From contig NZ_NOIN01000001.1 of assembly GCF_014596565.1 (NCBI RefSeq), positions 682,001-746,000 on the forward strand: 64,000 bases of DNA. The letters are read 5' to 3'. Made by a program: the position numbers and the translations under genes. The notes beneath the pieces are model-generated. The model ran no database searches. It was not told the DNA's origin and saw nothing but the letters and a program-made list of their open reading frames with translations. Positions 19,477-29,300 of the stretch are shown one piece after another; positions within the stretch are counted from its first letter, which is position 1, and every line of letters begins with the position of its first letter. Source of the stretch: Pseudomonas sp. PSB18 (GTDB lineage: Bacteria > Pseudomonadota > Gammaproteobacteria > Pseudomonadales > Pseudomonadaceae).

Positions 19477-19695
19477 TCATTTGTGCATTGGGTCATCCCA
19501 GAATGGCCGAACCACTTCCTGTTCAACATCTGCACGGCTGACGCCAATGTCCTTGAGCGCCTCGTCGCTCAGACCGGCGAGCAGTTCGCGCTCGTGGTGC
19601 AATTCGTACCAGCGGCTAAACTTGTGCAGCAGGTCGCTGAGGGAAAAATGGAATGAATGTCTATCTATCGATACGTATCCTTTCTGACCTTTCAT
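19477..19695 (-). CDS. Small DUF1127 protein
   Basis: A 72-residue protein with a DUF1127 domain at the C-terminus (ELLAGLSDEALKDIGVSRADV). Members of this family are small, Arg-rich or helical, and in some bacteria influence RNA turnover and phosphate or carbon metabolism; no function is known here. A strong GGAGGA ribosome site lies upstream. It is divergent from a LysR-type regulator 70 bases away, which is its likely regulator. Confidence 0.85.
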   Translation of the reverse strand: MKGQKGYVSIDRHSFHFSLSDLLHKFSRWYELHHERELLAGLSDEALKDIGVSRADVEQEVVRPFWDDPMHK

Positions 19696-19765
19696 CGTGA
19701 TGTCCTCCGTTGGGGGTGGTTCAAGTCTCGCCCCAAGGCTAAGATCAATCCAACGAATGTTTCTT

Positions 19766-20647
19766 ATGCAATACATCTCGGAGATTGATCAATTGTCGAG
19801 TTACCCGAGCATCGATACGGAAGTGCTGCGGACCTTCGTCGCCATTGCCGACCAGGGCGGTTTCACCCGCGCCGGTGAATTGGTCAACCGCACCCAGTCC
19901 GCCGTCAGCATGCAGATGAAGCGCCTCGAAGAAGATGTATTGCAGCGGCGGTTGTTCGAGCGTGATGGGCGCCAGGTCAAGCTCACCGCCGAAGGCCAGG
20001 TGCTGCTGGGGTATGCCCGGCGCATCCTCAAGCTGCACAGCGAGGTGTTCAATACCCTGCGCGAACCGCATATGGTCGGCACCGTGCGCATCGGCACGCC
20101 GGATGACTACGTGATGCGCTTCCTGCCCGGCATCCTGCAGCGCTTCGCCCAGTTCTATCCGCTGATCGAAATTGAAGTGCACTGCGAGTCGTCCAAGCAG
20201 TTGTTGCTGCGCCAGGACCTGGACCTGTCCATCGTTACCCGTAAACCAGGGGATGAAATCGGCCAGCTATTGCGCAAGGAACGCTTTGTCTGGGCCGAAG
20301 CGGCCTGTTTCAGTGCCCATGAGAAAACACCACTGCCGCTGGCGATGTTCAATAGCGATTGTTTCTGCCGGCAATGGGCCTGCAATGCGCTGGATGCCAT
20401 GGGCCGCGAATATCGCGTGGCCTACAACAGTTCCAGCCTGTCGGCACTCATGGCAGTGGTAGGCGCGGGATTGGCGATCACCGCGCAACTGGAAAGCCTG
20501 CTGACGCCGGACATGCGCGTGCTCGGTGAGGCCGAAAACCTGCCGGAACTGCCGGAGGCCAGCATCATGCTGATCCGTAACCTGCATAATCCGTCGCCCA
20601 TCACCGAGTGCCTGGCCGAGCACATCGTCGAAGGCTTCAAACTTTAA
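19766..20647 (+). CDS. LysR-family transcriptional regulator
   Basis: LTTR of about 293 residues with an N-terminal winged HTH (LRTFVAIADQGGFTRAGELVNRTQSAVSMQMKR region) and a substrate-binding domain. It resembles the LrhA/PecT branch. The start is uncertain: ATG 19766 is preferred, ATG 19757 is possible, and the most upstream candidate overlaps the divergent promoter. It shares that promoter region with the DUF1127 gene. The 3' end overlaps the convergent TauE gene by 11 bases. Confidence 0.88.
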   Translation: MQYISEIDQLSSYPSIDTEVLRTFVAIADQGGFTRAGELVNRTQSAVSMQMKRLEEDVLQRRLFERDGRQVKLTAEGQVLLGYARRILKLHSEVFNTLREPHMVGTVRIGTPDDYVMRFLPGILQRFAQFYPLIEIEVHCESSKQLLLRQDLDLSIVTRKPGDEIGQLLRKERFVWAEAACFSAHEKTPLPLAMFNSDCFCRQWACNALDAMGREYRVAYNSSSLSALMAVVGAGLAITAQLESLLTPDMRVLGEAENLPELPEASIMLIRNLHNPSPITECLAEHIVEGFKL

Positions 20648-21404
20648 AGGCGAGCAGCACCGCACACAGCACCAGAAAACCGCAGAACAACCCGCGCAAT
20701 AGCCGCTCCGGCATGGCGTGGGCGACTTTCACGCCCCAGCTGATGCTCAGCAAACCGCCAACGGCCAGCGGCAAGCCGATCCACCAGTCCACTTGATGGT
20801 GGAATGCATAAGTGGCCAACGTCACGCCGGTACTGGGCAAGGCCAGTGACAGCGACAATCCCTGGGCGACCACCTGGGTGGTGCCGAACAGGCTGGTCAG
20901 GATCGGCGTCGCAACCACAGCGCCGCCGACACCGAACAGACCACCCATGGTCCCGGACGCGGCCCCCAACACACCCAGCCATGGCCAGCCATAACGCATC
21001 TGCGCAGAAGCCGGCGCGGTAGCGGTGAACATGCGGGTCAGGTTATAGGCCGCCAGGGCGACCAGGAACGCGACGAAGCCGATGCGCATGCTTTCGGCGT
21101 CGACACCTACGGCCCAGATCGAGCCGAGCCAGGCAAAACAGAAACCCATGGACGCCAACGGCAGCACATGACGCAACTCGATGCGGTTGCGCTGGTGATA
21201 ACGCCACAACGCGAGCATCACATTGGGGACCACCATCACCAGGGCGGTACCTTGAGCAATCTGCTGGTCCAGACCGAACCACACACCCAATACCGGAATC
21301 GCGATCAGTCCACCACCGATGCCGAACAATCCCCCCAAGGTGCCCAATGCGGCACCCAATACCAAATACAACGCAACCTCGATCACAGACGATTCCCCCT
21401 TCAT
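20637..21404 (-). CDS. TauE/SafE-family membrane exporter
   Basis: A 255-residue integral membrane protein with about eight hydrophobic segments and the two TauE/SafE repeats, each starting with a glycine-rich motif (GTLGGLFGIGGGLIAIP and GTMGGLFGVGGAVVATP). The family moves small anions such as sulfite, sulfoacetate or other organosulfonates; the substrate here cannot be told. It is divergent from the OhrR gene at 21533. Confidence 0.9.
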   Translation of the reverse strand: MKGESSVIEVALYLVLGAALGTLGGLFGIGGGLIAIPVLGVWFGLDQQIAQGTALVMVVPNVMLALWRYHQRNRIELRHVLPLASMGFCFAWLGSIWAVGVDAESMRIGFVAFLVALAAYNLTRMFTATAPASAQMRYGWPWLGVLGAASGTMGGLFGVGGAVVATPILTSLFGTTQVVAQGLSLSLALPSTGVTLATYAFHHQVDWWIGLPLAVGGLLSISWGVKVAHAMPERLLRGLFCGFLVLCAVLLAFKV

Positions 21405-21532
21405 CAGGGCGTCTATCCTACGCAGTCGGCGCCAGCGGGGGAACGCAACATCTGATCAGAACGTCAGAATTATCTGGCGCCTTAAAGGTTCGCCCGCTAG
21501 ATTCGTCAGGATTATCGATTGAAGGTTGTGCC

Positions 21533-21994
21533 ATGAGCCCCCAGCGCGACACCCCCGAACCCTGCGAAGCCCTGTTGCTCGACAACCAGGTCTGCTTTGC
21601 CCTGCATTCCACGTCGCTGATGATGACCAAGGTCTACAAGCCGTTGCTACAAGCTCTCGGCCTGACCTATCCCCAGTATCTGGCGATGATGGTGTTATGG
21701 GAAAAAGACGGATTGACCGTCGGTGAAATCAGCACACGCCTGCTCACCGACCCCGGCTCGCTGACGCCGCTGCTCAAGCGCCTGGAGGCCGAAGGCCTGC
21801 TGAGCCGCACCCGCAGCCGTGAAGATGAACGCGTGGTGATTGTCGAACTCACCGAACAGGGTCGCGCCCTGCGGGAAAAGGCCCTCGATATTCCACAATG
21901 CATCCTTGGCGCCAGCGGCCAGACAATGGAGCAGTTGAAGAAGCTGCAACTGGATCTGCAGGCATTGCGCAGCCACTTGCAGGACAGTCTGTAA
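21533..21994 (+). CDS. ohrR: OhrR organic-hydroperoxide repressor
   Basis: MarR-family sensor of 153 residues with the reactive cysteine at position 21 (NQVCFALHSTS) and the LGLTYPQYLAMMVLW and DPGSLTPLLKRLEAEG segments. Located 400 bases upstream of ohr on the same strand, the usual arrangement in Pseudomonas. ATG 21533 is chosen because it gives the family length. It is a paralogue of the regulator at 7763 that is coupled to gpx. Confidence 0.92.
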   Translation: MSPQRDTPEPCEALLLDNQVCFALHSTSLMMTKVYKPLLQALGLTYPQYLAMMVLWEKDGLTVGEISTRLLTDPGSLTPLLKRLEAEGLLSRTRSREDERVVIVELTEQGRALREKALDIPQCILGASGQTMEQLKKLQLDLQALRSHLQDSL

Positions 21995-22054
21995 CCCCAT
22001 CTCCAGGGGGCTGCCCTGCGAAGACATCAGCCCCTCTTCAACCGACCCAGCGCT

Positions 22055-22190
22055 ATCGCGAGCAGGCTCGCTCCCACCCTGATTTCGACTGAACCCAGAC
22101 TTCTGCCCGTCGCCATTCCACAGTGGAAGCTGAGGTGTTCTCGGGAGTCGCGTCCGCACAATCTCATGTGGGAGCGAGCCTGCTCGCGAC
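22055..22190. repeat. REP pair (GTGGGAGC family)
   Basis: TCGCGAGCAGGCTCGCTCCC starts at 22056, and GTGGGAGCGAGCCTGCTCGC starts at 22168 in the opposite orientation, between ohrR and ohr. Confidence 0.85.
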
Positions 22191-22294
22191 GGCGTCATTC
22201 CAGCCTCCACTAAAAAAATTTCATCCAACCAAACAGCTCTAACTCAAGGCTTTCATGGCTATTGGGCCTGAAAAACAGAAACTCGATCAAAAAT

Positions 22295-22375
22295 TTATCT
22301 TGCGCACTAAATATTAGCGAACTATATTCGCTCCACACCTACTTAGCGCGCAAACATTTAGCGCGATACGACCAA
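22295..22375 (+). promoter_or_regulatory. Probable ohr promoter/operator region
   Basis: AT-rich 80 bases before ohr with a near-palindrome GCGCACTAAATATTAGCG and two direct repeats of TTAGCGCG further on. An OhrR-repressed promoter is expected here; these repeats are the candidates for the operator. No single -10/-35 pair stands out. Confidence 0.45.
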
Positions 22376-22396
22376 CCCAGAAACGAGGCTCTCATC

Positions 22397-22816
22397 ATGC
22401 AAACTCTCTACACCGCAATCGCAACCTCCACCGGCGGCCGTGACGGCCGTGCGATCTCCAGCGACAACATCCTCGACGTCAAACTCGCCACCCCTAAAGA
22501 ACTCGGTGGCGCCGGCGGTGCAGCGACCAACCCGGAACAACTGTTCGCCGCCGGCTATTCGGCCTGCTTCATCGGCGCCCTGAAATTCGTCGCCGGCCAA
22601 AGCAAACGCAAGATTCCGGACAACGCCTCGATCACCGCCCATGTCGGCATCGGTCAGATTCCCGGCGGTTTCGGCCTCGACATCGACCTGCACATCAGCT
22701 TGCCCGGCCTGGACCAGACCGACGCGCAAAGCCTGGTGGACGCGGCTCACCAGGTTTGCCCGTACTCCAATGCCACCCGCGGCAACGTTGATGTTCGCCT
22801 GCACGTGACCGTTTAA
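22397..22816 (+). CDS. ohr: Organic hydroperoxide resistance protein Ohr
   Basis: Thiol peroxidase of the OsmC/Ohr family (139 residues) that reduces lipid and other organic hydroperoxides using lipoylated proteins. The two redox cysteines are Cys57 (GYSACFIGAL) and Cys121 (HQVCPYSNAT). Length and both motifs are typical. It lies downstream of ohrR and 33 bases upstream of a secreted hydrolase gene with which it may be co-transcribed. Confidence 0.96.
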   Translation: MQTLYTAIATSTGGRDGRAISSDNILDVKLATPKELGGAGGAATNPEQLFAAGYSACFIGALKFVAGQSKRKIPDNASITAHVGIGQIPGGFGLDIDLHISLPGLDQTDAQSLVDAAHQVCPYSNATRGNVDVRLHVTV

Positions 22817-22849
22817 CCCACCGACCGGACCGCACCCAAGGAGATTTCC

Positions 22850-23863
22850 ATGAACACGTTCACCAAGACCCTGACCGGCACCCTTCTCGCACTTGGCGTC
22901 AGCAGCGCCTTCGCCGATGGCATCGTCGAGCACAACACCCAGGCGTTTCTCGATGCGTTGAATGCCGGCACCGGCAAGCCCCTGGAACAACTGTCGCCGA
23001 AGGATGCCCGCGCGGTACTGGTCGGTGCCCAGGCGGGGGTGAAACTGACCTTGCCCAAGGCGGATGTCAGCGAGAAGACCATCCAGGTCGATGGCCAGTC
23101 GATCAGCCTGACCATCGTTCGCCCGGCCGGGGTCAAGGGTGAACTGCCCGTGTTCATGTTCTTCCATGGCGGTGGCTGGGTCCTGGGAGACTTCCCGACC
23201 CATGAACGCCTGGTTCGGGATCTGGTGGCGGGATCAGGTGCCGCGGCGGTATTCGTCAACTACACGCCCTCTCCCGAGGCGCATTACCCGGTGGCGATCA
23301 ACCAGGCCTATGCCGCGACCAAATGGGTGGCCGAGCACGGCAAGCAGATCAATGTCGACGGCAAACGCCTGGCCGTGGCGGGTAATAGTGTCGGCGGCAA
23401 CATGGCAGCCGTCGTGGCCTTGATGGCCAAGGACAAGGGCACGCCGGCGATCCGCTTCCAGGCGCTGCTATGGCCGGTGACCGATGCGAGTTTCGAGACG
23501 GCGTCCTACAACCAATTCGCCGAGGGACATTTCCTCAGCAAGAACATGATGAAATGGTTCTGGGACAACTACACCACCGATGCAGGGCAACGTAACGAGA
23601 TCTATGCCTCGCCGCTGCGGGCCAGCACCGCACAACTCAAGGGCCTGCCGCCCGCGCTGGTACAGACCGCCGAGGCTGATGTGCTGCGCGATGAAGGTGA
23701 AGCCTATGCGCGTAAACTGGATGCGGCCGGCGTTCCGGTCACGGCGGTACGCTACAACGGCATGATTCACGACTATGGCTTGCTCAATGTGGTCAGCCAG
23801 GTGCCGGCGGTGCGTTCGGCGATGTTGCAGGTGTCTGAAGAGTTGAAACAGCATTTGAAATGA
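22850..23863 (+). CDS. Secreted alpha/beta hydrolase (HSL/esterase family)
   Basis: 337-residue hydrolase with an N-terminal signal peptide (cleavage near ASSAFA-DG, residue 23). The oxyanion-hole motif HGGGW, the nucleophile elbow GNSVGGN, the acid in EADVLRDEGE and the His in GMIHDYG define a hormone-sensitive-lipase-type esterase. It is exported to the periplasm. It follows ohr closely, which suggests peroxide-linked expression, and a terminator follows the gene. The substrate is unknown. Confidence 0.88.
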   Translation: MNTFTKTLTGTLLALGVSSAFADGIVEHNTQAFLDALNAGTGKPLEQLSPKDARAVLVGAQAGVKLTLPKADVSEKTIQVDGQSISLTIVRPAGVKGELPVFMFFHGGGWVLGDFPTHERLVRDLVAGSGAAAVFVNYTPSPEAHYPVAINQAYAATKWVAEHGKQINVDGKRLAVAGNSVGGNMAAVVALMAKDKGTPAIRFQALLWPVTDASFETASYNQFAEGHFLSKNMMKWFWDNYTTDAGQRNEIYASPLRASTAQLKGLPPALVQTAEADVLRDEGEAYARKLDAAGVPVTAVRYNGMIHDYGLLNVVSQVPAVRSAMLQVSEELKQHLK

Positions 23864-23902
23864 ATGGAGGCGAGGGATTAACAGGAACGTTCCAGCAGTA
23901 AT

Positions 23903-23935
23903 GAAAAAGCCCGACTCAATGGTCGGGCTTTTTCA
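23903..23935. terminator. Bidirectional intrinsic terminator
   Basis: AAAAAGCCCGAC and GTCGGGCTTTTT pair over a short loop between the convergent hydrolase and efp genes. Confidence 0.85.
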
Positions 23936-23950
23936 TACACAAGACTTCGC

Positions 23951-24520
23951 TTATTTAGCGCGGCCTTTGTAGGAGCCGCCTTCGCGGGTATCGATCTCGA
24001 TCATGTCGCCGATTTCGATGAAGTCAGCAACCGACAACTCGGTACCGTTCTTCAGTTTGGCAGGCTTCATCACCTTGCCGGAAGTGTCGCCGCGAGCGGA
24101 ACCTTCGGTGTAGTCAACCTGACGCACGATAGTGGTCGGCAGCTCTACGGAAACCAGACGGCCTTCGAAGAACACGGCTTCGCAGACGTCGGTCATGCCT
24201 TCTTCCACGAACGGCAGAACGCTTTCGATGTCTTCGGCGTTCAGCTCGTACATGGTGTAGTCAGTGGTGTCCATGAACGTGTAGGAGTCGCCGCTGATGA
24301 AGGACAGGGTCGCTTCCTTGCGGTCGAGGATCACGTCGTCCAGCTTGTCGTCCGCACCGTAGACGGTTTCGGTCTTGTAGCCAGTCAGCAGGTTTTTCAG
24401 CTTGGTCTTCATGATCGCGCTGTTACGACCCGACTTGGTGAATTCAGCTTTCTGAACCAGCCAAGGATCGTTGTCGATACGAATCACGGTACCGGGTTTG
24501 AGTTCTTTACCAGTTTTCAT
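23951..24520 (-). CDS. efp: Elongation factor P, arginine type
   Basis: Ribosome-binding factor (189 residues) that relieves stalling at polyproline. The modified residue at the tip loop is Arg32 (TKSGRNSA), the form that is rhamnosylated by EarP. The three beta-barrel domains are of normal length, ending in SYKGRAK. The modifying enzyme is encoded immediately upstream on the same strand, 48 bases away. Confidence 0.97.
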   Translation of the reverse strand: MKTGKELKPGTVIRIDNDPWLVQKAEFTKSGRNSAIMKTKLKNLLTGYKTETVYGADDKLDDVILDRKEATLSFISGDSYTFMDTTDYTMYELNAEDIESVLPFVEEGMTDVCEAVFFEGRLVSVELPTTIVRQVDYTEGSARGDTSGKVMKPAKLKNGTELSVADFIEIGDMIEIDTREGGSYKGRAK

Positions 24521-24568
24521 TGCGAATATCCGAATTTGGATGGGATTTACAAAAATCTAGGCCGCGTA

Positions 24569-25702
24569 TCATATCCAATTTCCATAAAACTTAACCAGCG
24601 CCGCGGCAAGATCAGGTCGCGAAGCCTGTTCCAGACACCACGCACGGGCATGTTCAGCGAGCGTCGGTTGCTGTTCGCAGGTGGTTTTCCAGTGCCCGGA
24701 CATGTCCTGACCGGCATTCCATGCTCGCCAGAGACCGCTCATCGCTTTTGCGGCAGGCTCTGGAAGAGCCTGGGTATACAGCCTGAGGAATGCGTCGAGC
24801 TTTTCCAGATGAACGTCTTCTTCCTGCTGGTAGATATGCCAGAGGAAAGGTCGGCCCGCCCATTGGGCGCGCACGAAAGAGTCTTCGCCCCGCACGGCAT
24901 TGAAATCGCAGCACCATAGCAACTGATCGTATTGATCCTGCCGGACGAACGGCAACACCTGCACCGTCAGAGCTCCACGTCGATGCAGCGCACCAATCTC
25001 CAGGCCGGCAATCCCGAGCCAATGCTCGACATCCCCCAGCACCCGCCCCACGGGAACCAGTACGTGGGATGGCTGGGCGTCGCCGGCCATCGCATCGAAC
25101 CAACTGGCCAGCCCGGCATTTTCGTAGGCGAACAGCGAAATCAACCGCGCATCCGGCGCCCGCTCGACGCCCAACCCCCGCAGGAATGCCCGTTGCGCCG
25201 TGACATCCTGTTGAAACTGCCGACGTCGCTCCAGCAATCCGGACTCGCGCAGCAAGCCACCGGTCCCCTCGCGAAAGCCCGGGAAAAAGAAATATTTCTG
25301 GACATGCCGGTATTTGACCGACGGCAATCCGTGGCAACCGATCACCCAGTCCTCGGCACTGAGGTAATCCAGGTTCATCCACAGCGGCGTGGTCTGGCGC
25401 TCCGCCATCGCGTCCATGTAGGCACCTGGCAACTGGCAGGCAAACGCAGCGATCACTACATCGGCGGCCTCGGCACCCGGCCAGTCCTTGGGCCAATGGC
25501 GTACATCCACGCCTTGTTGCCATTGTTCGGCCAGCGTGACGTCGATGTCCGGACACAGCCGCTCGAACGCTCGCAGGTCATCGACCCAGAGCCGGACTGC
25601 GCATTGGTGCTCGGCCACCAATTGCCGGGCCAGGCGCCAAGTGACGCCGATATCGCCAAAGTTATCGACGACGGTGCAAAAAATATCCCAACGCACGGCC
25701 AT
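24569..25702 (-). CDS. earP: EF-P arginine rhamnosyltransferase EarP
   Basis: Transfers rhamnose from dTDP-rhamnose to Arg32 of EF-P. The 377-residue product starts MAVRWDIFCTVVDNFGDIG, with the invariant Asp residues of the EarP active site in VVDNFGDIGV, and carries the C-terminal NAVRGEDSFVRAQWAGRPF nucleotide-sugar block. Position next to efp is the classic gene pair in pseudomonads and other arginine-type bacteria. Confidence 0.96.
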   Translation of the reverse strand: MAVRWDIFCTVVDNFGDIGVTWRLARQLVAEHQCAVRLWVDDLRAFERLCPDIDVTLAEQWQQGVDVRHWPKDWPGAEAADVVIAAFACQLPGAYMDAMAERQTTPLWMNLDYLSAEDWVIGCHGLPSVKYRHVQKYFFFPGFREGTGGLLRESGLLERRRQFQQDVTAQRAFLRGLGVERAPDARLISLFAYENAGLASWFDAMAGDAQPSHVLVPVGRVLGDVEHWLGIAGLEIGALHRRGALTVQVLPFVRQDQYDQLLWCCDFNAVRGEDSFVRAQWAGRPFLWHIYQQEEDVHLEKLDAFLRLYTQALPEPAAKAMSGLWRAWNAGQDMSGHWKTTCEQQPTLAEHARAWCLEQASRPDLAAALVKFYGNWI

Positions 25703-25823
25703 TCCCGACTCCCTGTGGCAAAGCCTCGATTGTCCCGAATAAACCGATGATGCAGAAGAGCCGACGGCGATTAATCTTCATGCGACAATCGTCGCCTACC
25801 CGTGTCCCTGCCAGGAAGCAGCC

Positions 25824-26210
25824 ATGCCTGATCACCCTCCCGCCCCGCGCCTCACCGCCTTGCAATTGACCGTCAGCATCGCCCTGGGCCTGTGGCTGGG
25901 GTTCCTCGCCATCGTGCTGACAGGCTGGCTGTTGTCGAAATTCGTCCTGGGCGAACAGCTCGCCCCGGTGGCTACCGCCGTGCACCAACTGGCGCAACCG
26001 CCCGCCGTGCAACCGCCTCCCGAACCGCAGAACCCCATGTTCGAGCAATACCAGCAGAACCTTCAGCGCAATGAACAACGGCAAGCCCTCGACCAGGCCC
26101 GCAGCAACCCGCGTAATCAGTCCAACCCCAAATGCCAGTTCTGGCTGGAACAGGATCGGAACGCGCAGAGCGAGAAGACCCGCGCCAACGTTTTGCAATT
26201 CTGCGACTGA
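25824..26210 (+). CDS. Small single-pass membrane protein of unknown function
   Basis: A 128-residue protein with one hydrophobic segment near residues 14-40 and a soluble Pro/Gln/Asn-rich tail ending CQFWLEQDRNAQSEKTR...FCD. Not recognised. Its stop is 2 bases before the next start, so the two are likely co-transcribed and co-translated. Confidence 0.75.
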   Translation: MPDHPPAPRLTALQLTVSIALGLWLGFLAIVLTGWLLSKFVLGEQLAPVATAVHQLAQPPAVQPPPEPQNPMFEQYQQNLQRNEQRQALDQARSNPRNQSNPKCQFWLEQDRNAQSEKTRANVLQFCD

Positions 26211-26212
26211 TC

Positions 26213-26695
26213 ATGAACAAACAGACCGTCCACCAGTTGATCCTCGACAAGCTCAAGGTCGATCTCGACATCGCCGAACGTGCCGCGCAGACCGCCTACG
26301 AAACCGCGACCCACGAAGAAAACGTCGCCGAGAACAAATACGACACCCTGGGCCTCGAAGCGTCCTACCTCGCCGCCGGACAAGCCAGGCGCGTGGAGGA
26401 AATCCGCCAGGCCCTCGCTCTCTGCCAGAACCTGACCCTCAGGCCCTATGACGCGCAGCGCGGCATCCAGGTGGGCACCCTGGTCGGACTGGAGGATGAA
26501 GAGGGTCGCCAGCAATGGCTGTTCCTGGGGCCGGATGCCGCGGGATTGAAAGTGGCGCTGGTGGGGCAACCGATCACGGTCATCACCCCTCGCTCACCGC
26601 TGGGCCGAAGCCTGCTGGGCAAGTTCGAAGGGGATGAAGTGGAAATCGTCGTAGCGGGCGCCCGGCAACAGTTCGCTGTCACCGAGGCGATATAG
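26213..26695 (+). CDS. GreA/GreB-like C-terminal domain protein
   Basis: 160-residue protein. The N-terminal half is helical; the C-terminal part (about 100-155) matches the FKBP-like GreA/GreB C-terminal fold with VTPRSPLGRSLLGKFEGDEVEI, equivalent to the SP(L/M)GRALLGK...GDEVEV signature. The acidic tip (Asp, Glu) of the N-terminal Gre coiled coil is not evident, so it may bind RNA polymerase without cleavage-factor activity, as Rnk/GfH1-like proteins do. It is distinct from greB at the island boundary. Confidence 0.7.
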   Translation: MNKQTVHQLILDKLKVDLDIAERAAQTAYETATHEENVAENKYDTLGLEASYLAAGQARRVEEIRQALALCQNLTLRPYDAQRGIQVGTLVGLEDEEGRQQWLFLGPDAAGLKVALVGQPITVITPRSPLGRSLLGKFEGDEVEIVVAGARQQFAVTEAI

Positions 26696-26701
26696 CGAAG
26701 A

Positions 26702-27685
<984 letters not shown>

Positions 27686-27787
27686 TCAAAGCAGTTGGAC
27701 GCCACGGGCATCAGCGACGGTATATAACTATATGAATGGTCGTGGCAATAAATCTAGAACTTTTTTATAAAAAGCCATCATTTGGCC

Positions 27788-28288
27788 TCAAGCTTCTCCC
27801 TGGCGCCGACGCTGCACCAGCGGTACCAGATAGACCGGCACCCGGGCCAACTGCAAAACCCGGGCGGCGGTCCTGCCCAGGGGCGTTTCAGCGCTTGCGC
27901 CCTGGCAGTGACTGCCTACGATCAGCAAATCCACAGAGAGTTTCGCCGCCTGTTCGAGAATGACCTGGGAAGGATCGCCCTGAAACACCCTGACCGACCT
28001 GATCAGCTTCAAATCCTGCTGCCCCTCCCCCAGCTCTTCTCGAAAACTGTCGAGCACCCGCCGTTCGATATTGGCCATCACCGTATTCAGACCCTGCCGA
28101 TGAAATTCGTTCAGCGCCTGCTCGTCGAGATAGCTTTGTAACACCGATTCGGCGAACAGCCCCATCGGTTCCACCGCATGCACTACATACAACTCGGCTT
28201 CAAACGTCCGTGCCAACGCCAAGGCATGCTGCATCACATAAGGGGCGTAGAGCCCCAAGTCTGTGGCGTACAGCATCGAGCGAATCAT
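27788..28288 (-). CDS. Universal stress protein
   Basis: A single UspA domain of 166 residues. The N-terminus starts MIRSMLYATDLG and the ATP-binding motif is GSHCQGASAETPLGRTA. ATG 28288 is preceded by GAGGAGG. It probably binds ATP and is induced in stasis or low oxygen; no partner is visible. Confidence 0.85.
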   Translation of the reverse strand: MIRSMLYATDLGLYAPYVMQHALALARTFEAELYVVHAVEPMGLFAESVLQSYLDEQALNEFHRQGLNTVMANIERRVLDSFREELGEGQQDLKLIRSVRVFQGDPSQVILEQAAKLSVDLLIVGSHCQGASAETPLGRTAARVLQLARVPVYLVPLVQRRRQGEA

Positions 28289-28375
28289 GTGACCTCCTCG
28301 CGTGCCAGAATGGCGGAGATGGATTCAGCTTAGCAGTGCCTTGAGGAGTGCGACGGGCCCTGGAAAACGGGACAG

Positions 28376-29281
28376 TCAGGGCTTCACCTCGTTACTGATG
28401 CCGTGGGGCACGTGCCCCGTGGCGACCACCTCGCGAGCCAGTTCGCAATGGCCCGTCTGGTCGTCGAAAAACACGTCGGCGGCAAAGGCCTCGAGGAACG
28501 CGGACTTGGTCAGGCCACCGAGAAACAGCGATTCGTCCAGACGGATGTCCCACTCGCGCAAGGTCCGGATAACCCGCTCGTGGGCCGGCGCGGAACGGGC
28601 GGTGACCAGCGCCGTGCGGATCGGGCAGGCATCCTCAGGGAACTCCCGTTGCAACGCATTGAGCGCCGCCAGGAAACCCTTGAACGGCCCACCGCGCAAC
28701 GGCTCGCGGGCTGACTGCCGTTCGCTGGCCTGAAACGCTTCAAGACCACCGGTCTGATAGATGCGCTCCGACTCATCGGAGAACAGCACCGCATCGCCAT
28801 CGAAGGCAATACGCAGCTCCTCACTGGCAGCGCGGCTGGCACCGCCAGAGAGGATGGTTGCCGCAGCGAAGCCGGCGTCCAGGGCACTGCGTACGTCTTC
28901 GGCGTGGGTGGACAGGAAAAGATCACAGCCGAACGCCTTGAGGTAAGGATAAGGACTGCGCCCGCCGACGAACGCGGCGCGGGAGATCGCCAAGCCATAG
29001 TGGTGAATCGAGTTGAACACCCGCAGGCCTGTATCCGCGCTGTTGCGCGACACCAGAATCACCTCGACCCGGGCACGCCCCAGGTGCTCGTTGAGGCTCA
29101 GCAGTTTCTGCACAAGGGCGAACGCATCGCCGGGTTCGAGGACTTCGTCTTCATGCTCGATCTGATATTGCCGATAGGCTTCGACACCTTCCGATAGATA
29201 CACCTTGTGGCTTTCACTCAGGTCGAACAACGCCCGCGAGGAAATTGCCAGCACCAGTTTGTCATCGATGTTGCTTGCCAT
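28376..29281 (-). CDS. 5'-nucleotidase (cN-I-like)
   Basis: 301-residue HAD-fold nucleotidase, PF06189-like. The catalytic aspartates appear in ALFDLSESH and FFDDQTGHCE, with phosphate-binding SRNSADTG and the TARSAPAHERVIRTL segment. It probably dephosphorylates nucleoside monophosphates (AMP/IMP). It is 19 bases downstream of the ketopantoate-reductase-like gene on the same strand, so the two may form an operon. Confidence 0.85.
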   Translation of the reverse strand: MASNIDDKLVLAISSRALFDLSESHKVYLSEGVEAYRQYQIEHEDEVLEPGDAFALVQKLLSLNEHLGRARVEVILVSRNSADTGLRVFNSIHHYGLAISRAAFVGGRSPYPYLKAFGCDLFLSTHAEDVRSALDAGFAAATILSGGASRAASEELRIAFDGDAVLFSDESERIYQTGGLEAFQASERQSAREPLRGGPFKGFLAALNALQREFPEDACPIRTALVTARSAPAHERVIRTLREWDIRLDESLFLGGLTKSAFLEAFAADVFFDDQTGHCELAREVVATGHVPHGISNEVKP

Positions 29282-29300
29282 GTCGCTCCCCTTCGCCCGA

